Origin: an uncultured Eubacteriales bacterium
GTDB lineage: Bacteria > Bacillota > Clostridia > Oscillospirales > Acutalibacteraceae
Direction of reading: 5' to 3'
NCBI GenBank assembly: GCA_934454845.1
Contig: CAKSGV010000007.1
Span: 14,490 to 78,489, forward strand
DNA length: 64,000 nucleotides
The notes below the pieces were generated by a model. That model worked only from the letters and a program-made list of their open reading frames with translations. It ran no database searches and was not told where the DNA came from. A program made the position numbers and the translations under genes. The stretch's first letter is position 1. Each line of letters opens with the position of its first letter. This document shows positions 24,337-33,559 of this stretch, piece by piece.

Positions 24337-24489
24337 TTACTGTTTAAGGTTTTTCTGATAAGACTCTATGATTTTTCTTATAACCTTTCCCGTTTGTTCT
24401 TCCTCGTTCAAATGTTTAGGCTTATACGTTTCTGTTTTGCTTTCGGTTTTGAAATTTTTAAAAGGATCATTATTGTTTTTTGTATTCAT
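24337..24489 (-). CDS. Small hypothetical protein, 50 residues
   Basis: A short open frame starts at ATG 24489 with GAGGAGTG 6 bases upstream and ends with TAA at 24337. It encodes a charged soluble peptide beginning MNTKNNNDPFKNFKTESKTE and ending QKNLKQ. The good ribosome site and amino-acid composition like neighbouring proteins support it, but I know no family. It is divergent from ruvC and lies 84 bases upstream of DUF378 on the same strand. Confidence 0.5.
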   Translation of the reverse strand: MNTKNNNDPFKNFKTESKTETYKPKHLNEEEQTGKVIRKIIESYQKNLKQ

Positions 24490-24553
24490 TTATATCACTC
24501 CTCTGATTATAGTATTGACAAATTTTTAAAAAATCATAAAATAAATATTTTAG

Positions 24554-24582
24554 TTGAAGAAAAATATACTATGTGGTATAAT
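24554..24582 (+). promoter_or_regulatory. Promoter of the ruvC operon
   Basis: TTGAAG (24554-24559), a 17-base spacer and TATAAT (24577-24582), 37 bases before the ruvC start. A second possible promoter is TTGACA (24515-24520) with TAAAAT (24537-24542). Confidence 0.7.
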
Positions 24583-24619
24583 AAATTGATTGTAAAATTA
24601 GTATGTCAAGGTGGATAAA

Positions 24620-25126
24620 ATGCGCGTTTTGGGAATAGATCCGGGTTATGCGATAATAGGTTACGGAGCAGTTGATTACGATGGCGTAAAATTTAAAACC
24701 GCGGGTTACGGCGCCATAACTACTAAAGCCGGTATCCCATTTGAAAAAAGGCTTGAAATTATTTTTGAAGATATGAAAACCGTCATTTCCAACCTAAGAC
24801 CAGACTGTATGTCTATAGAAAAGCTTTATTTTAATACAAACACCACGACTGCGATCGATGTGGCACAGGCGAGAGGCTGTATAATTTTAGCGGCGCAGTT
24901 AAGCGGTTTAGAAATTTATGAGTATACGCCTCTTCAGGTTAAGCAGTCCGTAACGGGTTACGGAAAGGCTGAAAAAAATCAAGTTATGGAAATGACAAAA
25001 AATCTTCTTTCTCTTCCAGGCTTACCTAAACCCGATGACACGGCAGACGCTTTGGCGCTTGCTCTTTGCCACGCTCACAGTGCTTTCAGCCGCTATCAGA
25101 AATTAAATCGGGAGATAAGAAAATGA
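24620..25126 (+). CDS. ruvC: Holliday junction endonuclease RuvC
   Basis: A 168-residue resolvase that nicks Holliday junctions symmetrically, acting with RuvAB. The acidic catalytic residues are visible in GIDPGYA (Asp near residue 7), SIEKLYF (Glu near 68) and DDTADALALALCH near 138-141. Length is typical. ATG 24620 is used because AAGGTGG lies just upstream; the GTG at 24611 is within that site. It is the first gene of a 12-gene run, and its stop overlaps ruvA. Confidence 0.95.
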   Translation: MRVLGIDPGYAIIGYGAVDYDGVKFKTAGYGAITTKAGIPFEKRLEIIFEDMKTVISNLRPDCMSIEKLYFNTNTTTAIDVAQARGCIILAAQLSGLEIYEYTPLQVKQSVTGYGKAEKNQVMEMTKNLLSLPGLPKPDDTADALALALCHAHSAFSRYQKLNREIRK

Positions 25127-25731
25127 TTGCTTCGCTTAACGGAAAAATTCTTGCAAAAGACTCTGGATACATAATCGTTGAATGTTCAAATATCGGGTTT
25201 AAATGCTTCGTAACGCAAACGGTGTTAGCGTCTTGCGGTCAGATAGGAGATAATGTTTTTCTTTATACATATATGTCCGTAAAAGAAGACGCTGTTGATC
25301 TTTACGGTTTTTCTTCTGCTTCGGAGCTTGAAGCATTCAAGCTAATAACAACTGTAAGCGGAGTGGGTCCGAAAGTAGGGCTCGCTCTGTTATCGCAGTT
25401 TACCGCGGATCATCTTCTTTTGTGTATTGCCTCATCTGATGCAAAAGCGCTCACTTCTGCCTCCGGTGTGGGAATAAAGCTTGCTCAAAGAATTGTTCTT
25501 GAACTTAAAGATAAAGTCGGCTCTGTTTCCTTGCCGGATGGATTATCTCAAAATATTTCGGCTGTAGGAAATGTGTCGGTAAATACTTCATCAAAAGAAG
25601 CGATAGAGGCGCTTGTATCTTTAGGTTATTCTCAAAGCGAGGCGTCTTTGGCTGTTGGGAAACTTGATCCTGCACTCAAAGCCGAAGATCTTATAAAAGG
25701 CGCCCTTAAAAACTTAGCGGGGAGGTTTTAA
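25123..25731 (+). CDS. ruvA: Holliday junction helicase subunit RuvA
   Basis: A 202-residue protein that binds four-way junctions as a tetramer and loads RuvB. It starts MIASLNGKIL and has the OB-fold domain (1-63), the helix-hairpin-helix region with VSGVGPKVGLALLSQ and SASGVGIKLAQRIVLELKDK, and the C-terminal domain III contacting RuvB (SKEAIEALVSLGYSQSEA). ATG 25123 overlaps the ruvC stop (ATGA) after GGGAG. The larger open frame upstream is inside ruvC. Confidence 0.95.
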   Translation: MIASLNGKILAKDSGYIIVECSNIGFKCFVTQTVLASCGQIGDNVFLYTYMSVKEDAVDLYGFSSASELEAFKLITTVSGVGPKVGLALLSQFTADHLLLCIASSDAKALTSASGVGIKLAQRIVLELKDKVGSVSLPDGLSQNISAVGNVSVNTSSKEAIEALVSLGYSQSEASLAVGKLDPALKAEDLIKGALKNLAGRF

Positions 25732-25734
25732 AAA

Positions 25735-26778
25735 TTGATCGAACAGGAAATGGATTTTGAAAACAGAATAGTTTCCCCGGAGTATAATTATTCCGACGAA
25801 GACAACGAGATCACGCTCCGCCCTAAATCTTTAGACGAATATATAGGTCAGGATAAAGTAAAAGATAATTTATCTATTTATATCAAAGCCGCAAAGATGA
25901 GAAACGAATCTTTGGATCATGTTTTGCTTTACGGCCCTCCGGGGCTTGGAAAGACCACGCTTTCAAGTATCATCGCAAGAGAAATGGGAGTGAATTTAAG
26001 AGTCACTTCTGGACCCGCTATTGAGAAACAGGGCGACCTTGTGGCGATCCTTACTTCACTTAATGACGGCGATGTGCTTTTTATAGATGAAATTCACAGA
26101 CTTTCAAGAAATATTGAAGAAATTCTCTATCCTGCTATGGAGGATTTTTCGCTTGATATTATTTTAGGTAAAGGACCTTCGGCAAGATCGATAAGACTTG
26201 ATGTTCCGAAATTCACATTGGTGGGCGCAACAACCAGATCGGGTCAGCTTACGGCTCCTTTGCGCGATAGGTTCGGGGTTTTATTAAGACTTGAACTTTA
26301 CACACCGGAGCAGCTTAAATCGATAGTCAAGCGGTCGGCAGGAATTTTAGGTATTGAAATTGAAGACGGCGGAGCCTTTGAGATTGCTTCAAGATCGCGA
26401 GGAACTCCGAGAATTGCAAACAGGCTCTTAAAAAGAGTAAGGGATATAGCACAGGTTGAGTATGACGGGAAAATAACCAAAAGTGTTGCAAAAGCCGCTC
26501 TTGCAAGATTTGAAATTGATGAGCTCGGGCTTGATGATTTTGACCGCAGAATGTTAAGCGCTATAATTACGCATTATTCGGGCGGACCTGTAGGTCTTGA
26601 AACACTGGCGGCGGCAGTGGGAGAAGAAGCTGTAACTATTGAAGACGTTTATGAGCCGTATCTTATGCAAATAGGATTTTTAAGCAGAACTCCGAGAGGT
26701 AGATGCGTAACTCCTGCGGCATATGAGCATTTAGGCTATAAGCCCGATTCTGCACAAAAATCATTTTTTAAAGATTAG
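25735..26778 (+). CDS. ruvB: Holliday junction branch-migration ATPase RuvB
   Basis: A 347-residue AAA+ motor. Walker A is LLYGPPGLGKTTLS, Walker B FIDEIHRL, sensor GATTRSGQLTAPLRDRFG, and the C-terminal winged helix has GFLSRTPRGR. RuvB drives branch migration on junctions bound by RuvA. It starts at TTG 25735 with GGGGAGG 8 bases upstream. The 3-base gap to ruvA indicates coupling. Confidence 0.96.
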   Translation: MIEQEMDFENRIVSPEYNYSDEDNEITLRPKSLDEYIGQDKVKDNLSIYIKAAKMRNESLDHVLLYGPPGLGKTTLSSIIAREMGVNLRVTSGPAIEKQGDLVAILTSLNDGDVLFIDEIHRLSRNIEEILYPAMEDFSLDIILGKGPSARSIRLDVPKFTLVGATTRSGQLTAPLRDRFGVLLRLELYTPEQLKSIVKRSAGILGIEIEDGGAFEIASRSRGTPRIANRLLKRVRDIAQVEYDGKITKSVAKAALARFEIDELGLDDFDRRMLSAIITHYSGGPVGLETLAAAVGEEAVTIEDVYEPYLMQIGFLSRTPRGRCVTPAAYEHLGYKPDSAQKSFFKD

Positions 26779-26789
26779 GAGAAAATTTT

Positions 26790-28136
26790 ATGGGAAGATT
26801 ATTCGGAACTGACGGTGCAAGAGGTATAGCAAATAAAGAGCTAACGTGCGAGCTCGCAATGAATATCGGAAGAGCGGCGGCTTATGTTTTAACGGAAAAA
26901 ACTACGGAAAAGCCGAAAGTTTTAATAGGAAAAGACACAAGAGTTTCATCAAATATGCTTGAAATGGCGCTTGCGGCAGGTCTTTGCTCCGTGGGAGCGG
27001 ATGTAGTGCTTGTAGGATTTGTTCCGACTCCCGCTATTGCATTTTTAGTTAAGGACAGGGAGGCTGACGCAGGCATAATGATATCCGCATCGCACAATCC
27101 ATGCGAATATAACGGTATAAAAATTTTTGACTCTAACGGCTTTAAGCTGCCTGATTCTATGGAAGATAAAATAGAGAAGATAGTGCTTGACGATTCTTCA
27201 GTGCTTGATTTTCCCGTAGGAGGGGATCTCGGAAGCGTATTTTTCAGATACGATTATGCCGATATTTATATAGATCACCTTTTAGAATCGGTCGACTGCG
27301 ATCTAAGCGGACTTAAAATCGCTATTGACTGTGCTAACGGCAGCGCTTCTTATACTGCCGAAAAATTCTTTACAAAGCTCGGTGCGGATTGCACTTTCAT
27401 TCACAATTCTCCCAACGGAATAAATATAAACTTAAACTGCGGATCAACTCATCTTGACGATCTTATTGATTATGTAAACGGACACGATGTTGATTTAGGA
27501 CTTGCTTTTGACGGCGATGCCGACCGTTGCCTTGCCGTCGATGAAAACGGTAAGCTTATTGACGGCGACAAAATGATAGCTGTTTTTGCGCTCGACATGA
27601 AAAAGAAAGGCGTTTTAACCGACGATACCGCTGTAGTAACGGTTATGACAAATCTCGGATTTATGCACTTTGCGAGAGATTACGGCATAAATGTTGAACA
27701 AACGGCGGTAGGCGACAGATATGTTCTTGAAAATATGCTTAAAAACAACTATCAAATAGGCGGCGAGCAATCAGGACATATTATCTTTAAGAAATACGCT
27801 ACAACGGGTGACGGTCAGCTTTCAGGCGCTATGCTTGCATCAATTATCAAAAAATCGGGCAAAAGCGCTTCGGAAACAGCCTCTGTTATGACTGTTTTGC
27901 CGCAGACTATGATAAATGTTACAGCTACTCCTGCTATGAAATCGGCACTTAATTCCGATTGCGATATTAAAAATGCCATTAAAGAAACGGAAGATATCCT
28001 CGGCGAAAGAGGCAGAATTTTAGTCAGAGCCTCGGGAACAGAGCCTCTTATTAGAGTAATGCTTGAGGGAGAGGATATCGGTGAAATTAAAAAACTTGCA
28101 AAAAAGGTTGCAGATGTAATTAAAGGAAAAGCTTAA
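26790..28136 (+). CDS. glmM: Phosphoglucosamine mutase
   Basis: A 448-residue enzyme converting glucosamine-6-phosphate to glucosamine-1-phosphate for UDP-GlcNAc and peptidoglycan. It begins MGRLFGTDGARGIAN and has the phosphoserine loop ISASHNPCEYNGIKIF, the metal loop DGDADRCLAVDE, the sugar-binding loop GGEQSGHIIF and the phosphate loop RASGTEPLIRVM. All key residues are present. It is 11 bases after ruvB and overlaps the next start by one base. Confidence 0.96.
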   Translation: MGRLFGTDGARGIANKELTCELAMNIGRAAAYVLTEKTTEKPKVLIGKDTRVSSNMLEMALAAGLCSVGADVVLVGFVPTPAIAFLVKDREADAGIMISASHNPCEYNGIKIFDSNGFKLPDSMEDKIEKIVLDDSSVLDFPVGGDLGSVFFRYDYADIYIDHLLESVDCDLSGLKIAIDCANGSASYTAEKFFTKLGADCTFIHNSPNGININLNCGSTHLDDLIDYVNGHDVDLGLAFDGDADRCLAVDENGKLIDGDKMIAVFALDMKKKGVLTDDTAVVTVMTNLGFMHFARDYGINVEQTAVGDRYVLENMLKNNYQIGGEQSGHIIFKKYATTGDGQLSGAMLASIIKKSGKSASETASVMTVLPQTMINVTATPAMKSALNSDCDIKNAIKETEDILGERGRILVRASGTEPLIRVMLEGEDIGEIKKLAKKVADVIKGKA

Positions 28137-29002
28137 TGCGAACAGTTGACGATTTTTACGATTTTGAATTGATTGACGCAGACGCCGGTCAAAGGCTTGA
28201 GCGCTGGAAAGATATAATTTTAATAAGGCCCGATCCGCAGGTTATCTGGAATTTAGGAAAAGATGACAGCCGTTGGGATAATGCCGACGCGGTTTATCAC
28301 CGAAGCAAAAGCGGGGGCGGATATTGGGAAAATTTAAAAAAAGTTCCCGATGTCTGGAGTGTGGAGTATAAAGACCTTAAATTTAATTTAAAGCCTATGG
28401 GTTTTAAGCATACGGGGCTTTTTCCCGAGCAAGCTGTGAATTGGGAGCTTGCGGCGGATATTATTAAATCAAGCGGAAGAAACGATGTAAAAGTTCTTAA
28501 CATGTTTGCTTACACCGGCGGCGCAACGATTGCCTGCCTTAAAGCCGGTGCGGCTGTCACTCATGTAGACGCCTCTAAAGGTATGACGCTGTGGGCAAAG
28601 GAAAACGCAGTTTCTTCAAATGTTGCCGACAAACCTGTCAGATGGCTTGTTGACGATTGTCTTAAATTTGCCGAAAGGGAAGTAAGAAGAGGAAATAAAT
28701 ACGACGCAATAATTATGGACCCTCCGTCTTATGGCAGAGGACCATCCGGCGAAATATGGAAGTTAGAAGCGCAGCTTGACAGACTGCTTAGCGTGACTTC
28801 AAAGCTGTTAAGCGATAATGCGTTGTTTTTCTTCCTTAATTCATATACAGGTGGACTGTCGCCATCGATACTTAACTTTATGTTAAAAACCCATATTCCT
28901 AAAAATCTTAAAGGCAGTGTTAATACAGAAGAAATAGGGGTAAAGGTCACAAAAAAAGATATAATTCTTCCCTGCGGCAATACAACGATTTGGAAAAGAT
29001 AA
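28136..29002 (+). CDS. SAM-dependent methyltransferase, RlmI/RlmK-like
   Basis: A 288-residue class I methyltransferase. The SAM-binding motif is KVLNMFAYTGGATIACLKAGA with VDASKGM after it. The catalytic segment DAIIMDPPSYGRGP matches the cytosine-C5/guanine-N2 rRNA methyltransferase superfamily containing RlmI and RlmK. It lacks the N-terminal PUA domain of RlmI, so it is a shorter relative of unknown RNA target. It abuts glmM (TAATG) and ecfA1 without gap, so translational coupling is likely. Confidence 0.82.
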   Translation: MRTVDDFYDFELIDADAGQRLERWKDIILIRPDPQVIWNLGKDDSRWDNADAVYHRSKSGGGYWENLKKVPDVWSVEYKDLKFNLKPMGFKHTGLFPEQAVNWELAADIIKSSGRNDVKVLNMFAYTGGATIACLKAGAAVTHVDASKGMTLWAKENAVSSNVADKPVRWLVDDCLKFAEREVRRGNKYDAIIMDPPSYGRGPSGEIWKLEAQLDRLLSVTSKLLSDNALFFFLNSYTGGLSPSILNFMLKTHIPKNLKGSVNTEEIGVKVTKKDIILPCGNTTIWKR

Positions 29003-29863
29003 ATGAACGAAATAATAAAAGTTGAAAATGTGACATTTGAATATAATGACGGCGATAAAAAAAGGTCGGTTATAAAAGATTTCAGTATAAGCTTCGAAAG
29101 AGGCAGTTTTACCTGTCTGCTCGGGCATAACGGCTCGGGAAAATCTACCTTGGCAAAGCTTTTAAACGGACTATATAAGCCTGATAAGGGTGATGTTTTT
29201 GTAGACGGAATTAATACTAAAGACGAAGACAAAGAAATCGAGATCAAAAGAAGAGTGGGAATGGTTTTCCAAAATCCCGACAATCAGCTTGTCGCTTCTA
29301 TAGTTGAAGATGATGTTGCTTTCGGTCCCGAAAACTTAGGACTTGCTCCCGAAGAAACCGAAAAAAGAGTGAATGATGCTCTTAGAGCCGTTGATATGCT
29401 CCGCTTTAAAAAGAGTACGCCGCATAATCTTTCGGGCGGTCAAAAGCAGAGAATAGCCATTGCCGGAATTATATCTATGCTTCCTGAATGCATTGTGCTT
29501 GACGAACCGACCGCTATGCTTGATCCTAAAGGCAGAAAAGAAATAATTTCTACAATTAAAAAGCTAAATCGGGAAAAAAATATAACCGTTATTTTAATAA
29601 CGCATTTTATGGAAGAGGCTCAGGATGCCGACAGGGTGATAGTTTTAGATGAGGGTAAAATAACCGCTGATTCTACTCCTAAAGAGGTTTTCGGAGATAT
29701 TTCCCTTTTAAAATCCGCAGGTCTTGACGTTCCGCAGACGACCGAACTTTTATATAATCTAAAAAAAAGCGGTCTTGATGTAAAAACGCAGGCGATTTCC
29801 GTTGAAGAGGCGGCAAAGGAAATTATAAATGCTCTTTTCTTGGAGGAAAATAAGTGTCAGTAA
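29003..29863 (+). CDS. ecfA1: Energy-coupling factor transporter ATPase EcfA1
   Basis: A 286-residue ABC ATPase of group II ECF vitamin/cobalt-type transporters. It pairs with EcfA2 and EcfT and serves several S components encoded elsewhere. Walker A is GHNGSGKST, the Q-loop is in MVFQNPDNQ, the signature NLSGGQKQRIAIAG, and Walker B CIVLDEPTAMLD. Gene order A1-A2-T followed by truA is the usual Firmicutes arrangement, though the ribosomal genes often found upstream are replaced here by ruv-glmM-methyltransferase genes. Confidence 0.94.
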   Translation: MNEIIKVENVTFEYNDGDKKRSVIKDFSISFERGSFTCLLGHNGSGKSTLAKLLNGLYKPDKGDVFVDGINTKDEDKEIEIKRRVGMVFQNPDNQLVASIVEDDVAFGPENLGLAPEETEKRVNDALRAVDMLRFKKSTPHNLSGGQKQRIAIAGIISMLPECIVLDEPTAMLDPKGRKEIISTIKKLNREKNITVILITHFMEEAQDADRVIVLDEGKITADSTPKEVFGDISLLKSAGLDVPQTTELLYNLKKSGLDVKTQAISVEEAAKEIINALFLEENKCQ

Positions 29864-30714
29864 TCTTAGAAGTAAAAAATTTAACCCATACTTATAACGC
29901 TTCGACTCCTTTTGTTACAGACGCGATAAAAAATGTAAGCTTTTCTGTAAATGAGGGAGAGATTATCGGAATAATCGGTCATACAGGCTCCGGAAAATCG
30001 ACTCTTGTTCAGCATTTGAACGGTCTTTTAAAACCGACTTCCGGAAACATTTATTTTTGCGGAGAGGATATTTTTAAGGACCCTAAAAAAATAAGAGATA
30101 TAAGATTTAAAATAGGTCTTGTTTTTCAGTATCCGGAATATCAGCTCTTCGAAGAAACCGTGTATGACGATATAGCGTTCGGCCCGAAAAATATGGGGCT
30201 TACGGGTAGTGAACTTGATAAAAGAGTAAAAGAATCCGCAGAGCTTATAGGACTTAAAGAAAGCTTTTTATCCGTTTCTCCCTTTGATCTTTCCGGAGGA
30301 GAGAAAAGGCGCGTTGCCGTGGCAGGCGTTATGGCGATGAATCCTAAAGTTCTTATTTTAGACGAGCCCGTAGCGGGCCTTGATCCTCAAGGCAGAGCGG
30401 ATATGGTATCCTTGATAAAAAAATACAGGGATACTTATAATGCCACAGTAATTATAGTTTCACATAATATGGAAGATATGGCAGTCTTAGCGGATAAGCT
30501 CCTTGTTATGAATAAAGGAAAAATAGATTCTTTTGATACAACATACAATGTTTTTTCAAATGCAGAGCATTTAAAGGAAATAGGCTTAAGCGTGCCTATG
30601 GTAACCGAGATATTCAGGGTTATCAAAAAATGCGGATATAATACAGATACAAATATCTTTACAGTTGAAGCCGCGCTTGATTATATACTGAAAGGCGGTA
30701 TCAAAAATGCTTAA
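29854..30714 (+). CDS. ecfA2: Energy-coupling factor transporter ATPase EcfA2
   Basis: A 286-residue ABC ATPase, partner of EcfA1. Walker A is GHTGSGKST, the Q-loop VFQYPEYQLFEETVYDDIAFG, the signature DLSGGEKRRVAVAG and Walker B VLILDEPVAGLD. The start is GTG 29854 with GGAGG about 9 bases upstream, overlapping the end of ecfA1 by 10 bases. It also overlaps ecfT by 8 bases. Confidence 0.94.
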   Translation: MSVILEVKNLTHTYNASTPFVTDAIKNVSFSVNEGEIIGIIGHTGSGKSTLVQHLNGLLKPTSGNIYFCGEDIFKDPKKIRDIRFKIGLVFQYPEYQLFEETVYDDIAFGPKNMGLTGSELDKRVKESAELIGLKESFLSVSPFDLSGGEKRRVAVAGVMAMNPKVLILDEPVAGLDPQGRADMVSLIKKYRDTYNATVIIVSHNMEDMAVLADKLLVMNKGKIDSFDTTYNVFSNAEHLKEIGLSVPMVTEIFRVIKKCGYNTDTNIFTVEAALDYILKGGIKNA

Positions 30715-31522
30715 GGATATTACCTTCGGTCAGTATTATGAAAGCGGATCTTTTTTACATAAGACCGATCCGAGAACAAAGCTTTTGCTTCTTATTTTAT
30801 TTATAATTTTTATATTCCTATGCAAAAGCCTTATTTCACTGCTTTTCCTTTTTGTAGCTTTTTCGGCAGTAATGATAATTTCGAAAATACCGTTTAAAAT
30901 GTATCTTAAAAACATTAAATCAGTAAGTATTATTGTTGCTTTTACTGCGGTTTTAAATATGTTTTATTATGATGAAGGAAAGGTTTTATTTAAAATTTAT
31001 AAGTTAAGCGTTACCTCGGGCGGAGTCTATCAGGCGGCATATATGGCGCTTAGGATAATAATGCTTATTCTCATAAGCTCGGTGCTGACCTATACTACAA
31101 CTCCGAATGACCTGACAGACGCGATTGAAAGCCTGCTCAAGCCTTTATCTTTGATCGGTCTTTCAGTTGCCGTGCATACGCTTGCGATGATGATGACTAT
31201 AGCTCTTCGCTTTATTCCGACTCTTGTTGAAGAAACGCAGAAGATTATGAATGCTCAAAAAGCGCGCGGAGCAGATCTTGAAAGCGGTAAGCTTTCTGCA
31301 AGATTAAAAGCACTTATTCCTATATTAATTCCTTTGCTTGTATCGGCTGTCAGAAGAGCATACGAGCTTGCAGAGGCAATGGAATGCAGATGCTATAACG
31401 GCGGAGTGGGCAGAGTAAGAATGAAAAAGCTGAAATACTCTTTGCGTGATCTTTATGCTTTTGTTTTTTCTCTTATCGTATGCTCGGCTGTTCTTTTAAT
31501 TAACAGAATTAAAATTTTTTGA
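30707..31522 (+). CDS. ecfT: Energy-coupling factor transmembrane protein EcfT
   Basis: A 271-residue membrane protein with about five or six helices linking S components to the two ATPases. The N-terminus (FGQYYESGSFLHKTDPRTKLLL) is characteristic. The two Ala-Arg-Gly-type coupling motifs are visible as KARGADLE near residue 185 and AMECRCYNGG near 225, the second in a variant form. It overlaps ecfA2 and is 15 bases before truA. Confidence 0.93.
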   Translation: MLKDITFGQYYESGSFLHKTDPRTKLLLLILFIIFIFLCKSLISLLFLFVAFSAVMIISKIPFKMYLKNIKSVSIIVAFTAVLNMFYYDEGKVLFKIYKLSVTSGGVYQAAYMALRIIMLILISSVLTYTTTPNDLTDAIESLLKPLSLIGLSVAVHTLAMMMTIALRFIPTLVEETQKIMNAQKARGADLESGKLSARLKALIPILIPLLVSAVRRAYELAEAMECRCYNGGVGRVRMKKLKYSLRDLYAFVFSLIVCSAVLLINRIKIF

Positions 31523-31537
31523 TTATCGGTGATTTTT

Positions 31538-32269
31538 TTGAAAAAAATTATGCTGAAGATCGCGTTTGACGGTACGAATTATCACGGCTGGCAAATTCAG
31601 CCGAATAGCAGAACCGTGCAACTTGTTCTTCAAAATTCGCTTGAAACAATGCTTAAAACAAATATTTCCGTAACAGGCTGCAGCAGGACTGATGCAGGAG
31701 TTCACGCAAAAGAATTCGTTTGCCATTTTTTGTGTGAGGATAGTATCCCGGAAATTGCGTTTTTAAAGGGACTTAATTCTCTGCTTCCTGACGATATCGC
31801 TGTTTTAAGCGCAGAAAAAGCCGATGATGATTTTCACGCAAGATATTCCTGTGTGAAAAAAACTTATGTGTATAACTTTTATTACGGATTAAAAAATCCT
31901 TTTAAATCAAGATACAGTGTAAATATTAAAAGAAAACCCGATCCTTTTCTTGCGGATAAATTTTGCAAAAGCATTATCGGAACACACGATTTTATCGCTT
32001 TTTCGGGAAGTAAAAGAAGCGTTAAATCAACTGTCAGAACTATTTACGACTGCCGCTTTGAAGAGATCGAAAATAATTATAAGTTGACGGTCACCGGAGA
32101 CGGGTTTTTATACAATATGGTGCGTATAATTGCAGGCAGTGCCTATGAGGCAGGCTGCGGTTCAAAAAATGCCGATATGGCAAATAAAGCTTTTATATCT
32201 CTTGACCGCGATGATCTTGGAATTACATTTCCTCCTCAAGGTCTTACTTTAGAAAAAGTTTATTACTGA
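31538..32269 (+). CDS. truA: tRNA pseudouridine(38-40) synthase TruA
   Basis: A 243-residue enzyme making pseudouridine in the tRNA anticodon arm. IAFDGTNYHGWQIQPN starts the fold, and the catalytic Asp lies in SRTDAGVHAKEF; GDGFLYNMVRIIAG is also typical. TTG 31538 is chosen because GGTGA lies 5-6 bases upstream; the GTG at 31529 is inside that site and the ATG at 31550 has no site. Position after ecfT is the usual one. Confidence 0.93.
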   Translation: MKKIMLKIAFDGTNYHGWQIQPNSRTVQLVLQNSLETMLKTNISVTGCSRTDAGVHAKEFVCHFLCEDSIPEIAFLKGLNSLLPDDIAVLSAEKADDDFHARYSCVKKTYVYNFYYGLKNPFKSRYSVNIKRKPDPFLADKFCKSIIGTHDFIAFSGSKRSVKSTVRTIYDCRFEEIENNYKLTVTGDGFLYNMVRIIAGSAYEAGCGSKNADMANKAFISLDRDDLGITFPPQGLTLEKVYY

Positions 32270-32283
32270 CGGGCGGTGAAAAA

Positions 32284-33558
32284 ATGCCGGAATACAAAAA
32301 GAAAAATTTCAGTAAAAAATCCTTAAAAAAGAAACAAAAATCTCCAGAGAAAAAGATAAAAAAATCAAATGATCTGATTTTTGACGATAATATAACCGGT
32401 ATAAATAAGCCGGTAAGAGTGGTTAAAGGGAAAAAATATGAAAGGAAAAGAAAGCTTCGAATTTTAATTTCCGCCGTCGCTTTTCTTACCGCTTTAAACA
32501 TTTTGCTCACTCTTGTTTTGCCCGTTTCACTTGCTGAAAATATCACAAATCTTGTATCTTCGTTCGGTACGGGCAGCTATCCTATAAGCTTAAGCGGACT
32601 TCAAACTCTTGATTCGAGGTCCACAGGTTTAGTTTACTATATTCTTTCCGATACAGGTCTTACGGCTTATAATAAAGGCGGGAAAGAAGTATATCACAGA
32701 ATGTGCGGATATGAAAATCCGGTTTTAAAAACAAGCGCAACAAGAGCACTTGTCTATGATCAGGGCGGAAACGAATTAAGCGTTTCAAATCTTAAAAAGG
32801 TGACTAATACATATAAATCCGATAATTCCATAATCTGTGCGGATATTGGAAGAAATGGGACTTATGCTGTCGTAACCTCTTCAAGCGAATATGCTTCCAC
32901 AGTTACTGTTTTTAATAAAAAATCAAAAAGACTTTATACCTGGAATTCCGCAAAGGAAATAATCAATAATATCTGTGTTTCGGATAACGGTAAAAATATC
33001 GCCGTGTCGGGAGTTAGCGTATCATCGGGTAAGTATGATACACATACCTATGTTCTTTCTTTTGACTCTGCCGATCCTGTTTTCACGCAGGATTTAGAGG
33101 GAAAAGTTACACTTAGCATGAAGTCTTCCGGGAAATATTTTTATACCGCCGCTTCCGATGGCTATGTTTCTTTCACTAATTGGAAAAGCCATAAAAGCTC
33201 TGTGATAAAAAAAGATTATGAGCTTGCTTTTTGCAGAAATTCCGGGAATAAAAATCTTTTTGTTTTTAATCTTTTAAATAATAAAAATGAAAATATTATC
33301 GTTTACACTGATAATTCAGGAAAAATTCTGTCGGAATTCAAGATAAAAAATACAATAAGTGATATTGAAATTTACGGCAGTCATATTTATTGTATAAGCG
33401 ACACTCAGGTATCAGTCTATTCTAAAGACGGCACTCTTTTGCGTGACGGCTCATGCGGTTACGGTTGCAAAAGATTTTCTGTTACGGGAACTTACTCCGT
33501 GGCTGTTATAACCGATTCGGAAATTACAGAATTTGATATACCTAAAAAGGAGAAATAA
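32284..33558 (+). CDS. DUF5711 family membrane-anchored beta-propeller-like protein
   Basis: A 424-residue protein. The N-terminal 60 residues are very Lys-rich and cytoplasmic, then one membrane segment (about 60-82, LRILISAVAFLTALNILLTLV), then a long extracytoplasmic domain with repeated short strands such as TYAVVTSSSEYASTVTVF and GKNIAVSGVSVSSGKY that look like propeller blades. This matches the DUF5711 family of Clostridia. Function unknown. Its place between truA and cvpA, with 14- and 1-base gaps, points to a constant envelope-related role. Confidence 0.75.
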   Translation: MPEYKKKNFSKKSLKKKQKSPEKKIKKSNDLIFDDNITGINKPVRVVKGKKYERKRKLRILISAVAFLTALNILLTLVLPVSLAENITNLVSSFGTGSYPISLSGLQTLDSRSTGLVYYILSDTGLTAYNKGGKEVYHRMCGYENPVLKTSATRALVYDQGGNELSVSNLKKVTNTYKSDNSIICADIGRNGTYAVVTSSSEYASTVTVFNKKSKRLYTWNSAKEIINNICVSDNGKNIAVSGVSVSSGKYDTHTYVLSFDSADPVFTQDLEGKVTLSMKSSGKYFYTAASDGYVSFTNWKSHKSSVIKKDYELAFCRNSGNKNLFVFNLLNNKNENIIVYTDNSGKILSEFKIKNTISDIEIYGSHIYCISDTQVSVYSKDGTLLRDGSCGYGCKRFSVTGTYSVAVITDSEITEFDIPKKEK

Positions 33559-33559
33559 T

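Noticed and set aside
24394..24618. Rightward open frame upstream of ruvC
   Set aside because: It is opposite to the better supported 50-residue gene, lacks a ribosome site and runs through the ruvC promoter.
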